Of a DNA stretch of 64,000 nt, positions 63,561 to 64,000 are shown piece after piece; positions within the stretch are counted from its first letter, which is position 1, and each line of letters starts with the position of its first letter. The translations under genes and the position numbers were made by a program. The notes beneath the pieces are model-generated. The model searched no databases, was not told the DNA's origin, and saw nothing but the letters and a program-made list of their open reading frames with translations. Source of the stretch: Flaccisagitta enflata (taxonomy: Eukaryota > Chaetognatha > Sagittoidea > Aphragmophora); assembly GCA_965153355.1 (NCBI GenBank), contig OZ231127.1, positions 77,996,001 to 78,060,000 of the forward strand, read 5' to 3'.

Positions 63561-63628
63561 TGCAGTGCAGTGTAACTTTTTGTCCAAATGAAGAACATTT
63601 TGTGATCGTGAAAGTGTGTTTACAATCA

Positions 63629-63825
63629 TTTTTAGTCGCGTGCACGCGACTCTATAACCCGCCATGTCGGTCGGTCCATTGGTCCGTCGGTACCCGTTAC
63701 CTTTTTCGGCGTTTACGGGCGATCTTACATTACTGCTCCAGCCTAAATACTTAAGTTAGCATTTCTTATCACTGCCTCTGCCCAACCGCACGCGACTTCG
63801 GTCTAGCCGTGTATTCCCCCTGGTT
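63629..63825 (+). mobile_element. Family A element
   Basis: AGTCGCGTGCACGCGACT, ATGTCGGTCGGTCC, CCGCACGCGACTTCGG, GCCGTGTATTCCCCCTGG; right end altered. Confidence 0.8.
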
Positions 63826-64000
63826 TTGAGTAAACAATGCATTAGATACGAAAGCGTGTATAAAATCAATTTAATGAAGATATGACAAGTGAAACAATAT
63901 CCCCCACTATGTACACAAACTGAAAAATATGGGAGAGGGCCTTATGAACCCTAAAACATCTTTTATTCGTCATAATGACAGACCATACAACAACATGCCT
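63826..64000. other. Right edge, nothing recognised
   Basis: AT-rich sequence to the end of the window. Confidence 0.4.

Overview
The window reads as intron-rich animal nuclear DNA. Coding sequence is split into short exons with GT-AG splice sites and compatible phases. The recognisable proteins belong to animal families (DNAJC22/wurst, RGS22-like, ankyrin repeats), and the one retroelement carries a BEL/Pao-type Gag. No bacterial operon, rRNA, tRNA or CRISPR array is visible. The species cannot be named from this sequence; an invertebrate is my guess because of the very high load of microsatellites and small transposons.

Layout. (1) 447-10752, minus: consecutive exons of an RGS22-like regulator of G-protein signalling that runs off the left edge. 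More minus-strand exons at 13054-13502 and 22050-23482 (acidic, low complexity, with a candidate start codon at 23482) may be its 5' part or a separate gene. (2) 14267-19887: an intact, very young LTR retrotransposon with LTRs of 476 and 477 bp and a 5-bp target duplication. It carries one 690-residue Gag ORF and no pol. (3) 27846-27995, plus: last exon of a membrane protein that I do not recognise. (4) 29032-35341, minus: a complete seven-exon gene for a 267-residue protein with an RRM-like C-terminal half, unrecognised. (5) 39755-48698, plus: a complete five-exon DNAJC22 gene, 413 residues. (6) 49462-63079, minus: five 3' exons of an ankyrin-repeat protein whose 5' part lies beyond the window.

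Everything else is repeats. Family A is a 120-450 bp element present about 30 times: a terminal palindrome, a (YCGG)n core, a distal inverted copy of the palindrome arm and a GGCCTTGTT end. Family D consists of hairpin elements with an internal 20-bp minisatellite. Family E has AGGCCTTGCG termini and a TA duplication; family F has CACTCTTTATTTT termini. Several foldback MITEs have readable target duplications (TA, 4 bp, 8 bp). Long (CAA)n, (CT)n, (CTTT)n, (GT)n and (GAAT)n arrays fill much of the introns, often within 20 bp of a splice site.

The strongest unusual signals are these. The retrotransposon's primer-binding position is not tRNA-like; it is a perfect 14-nt complement of a site inside its own LTR, which suggests self-priming. 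The palindromes of family A change sequence between subfamilies while the distal inverted copy changes with them. Family A copies sit 4-46 bp from many splice junctions. At 45.5-47.2 kb, four generations of insertion can be read base by base.
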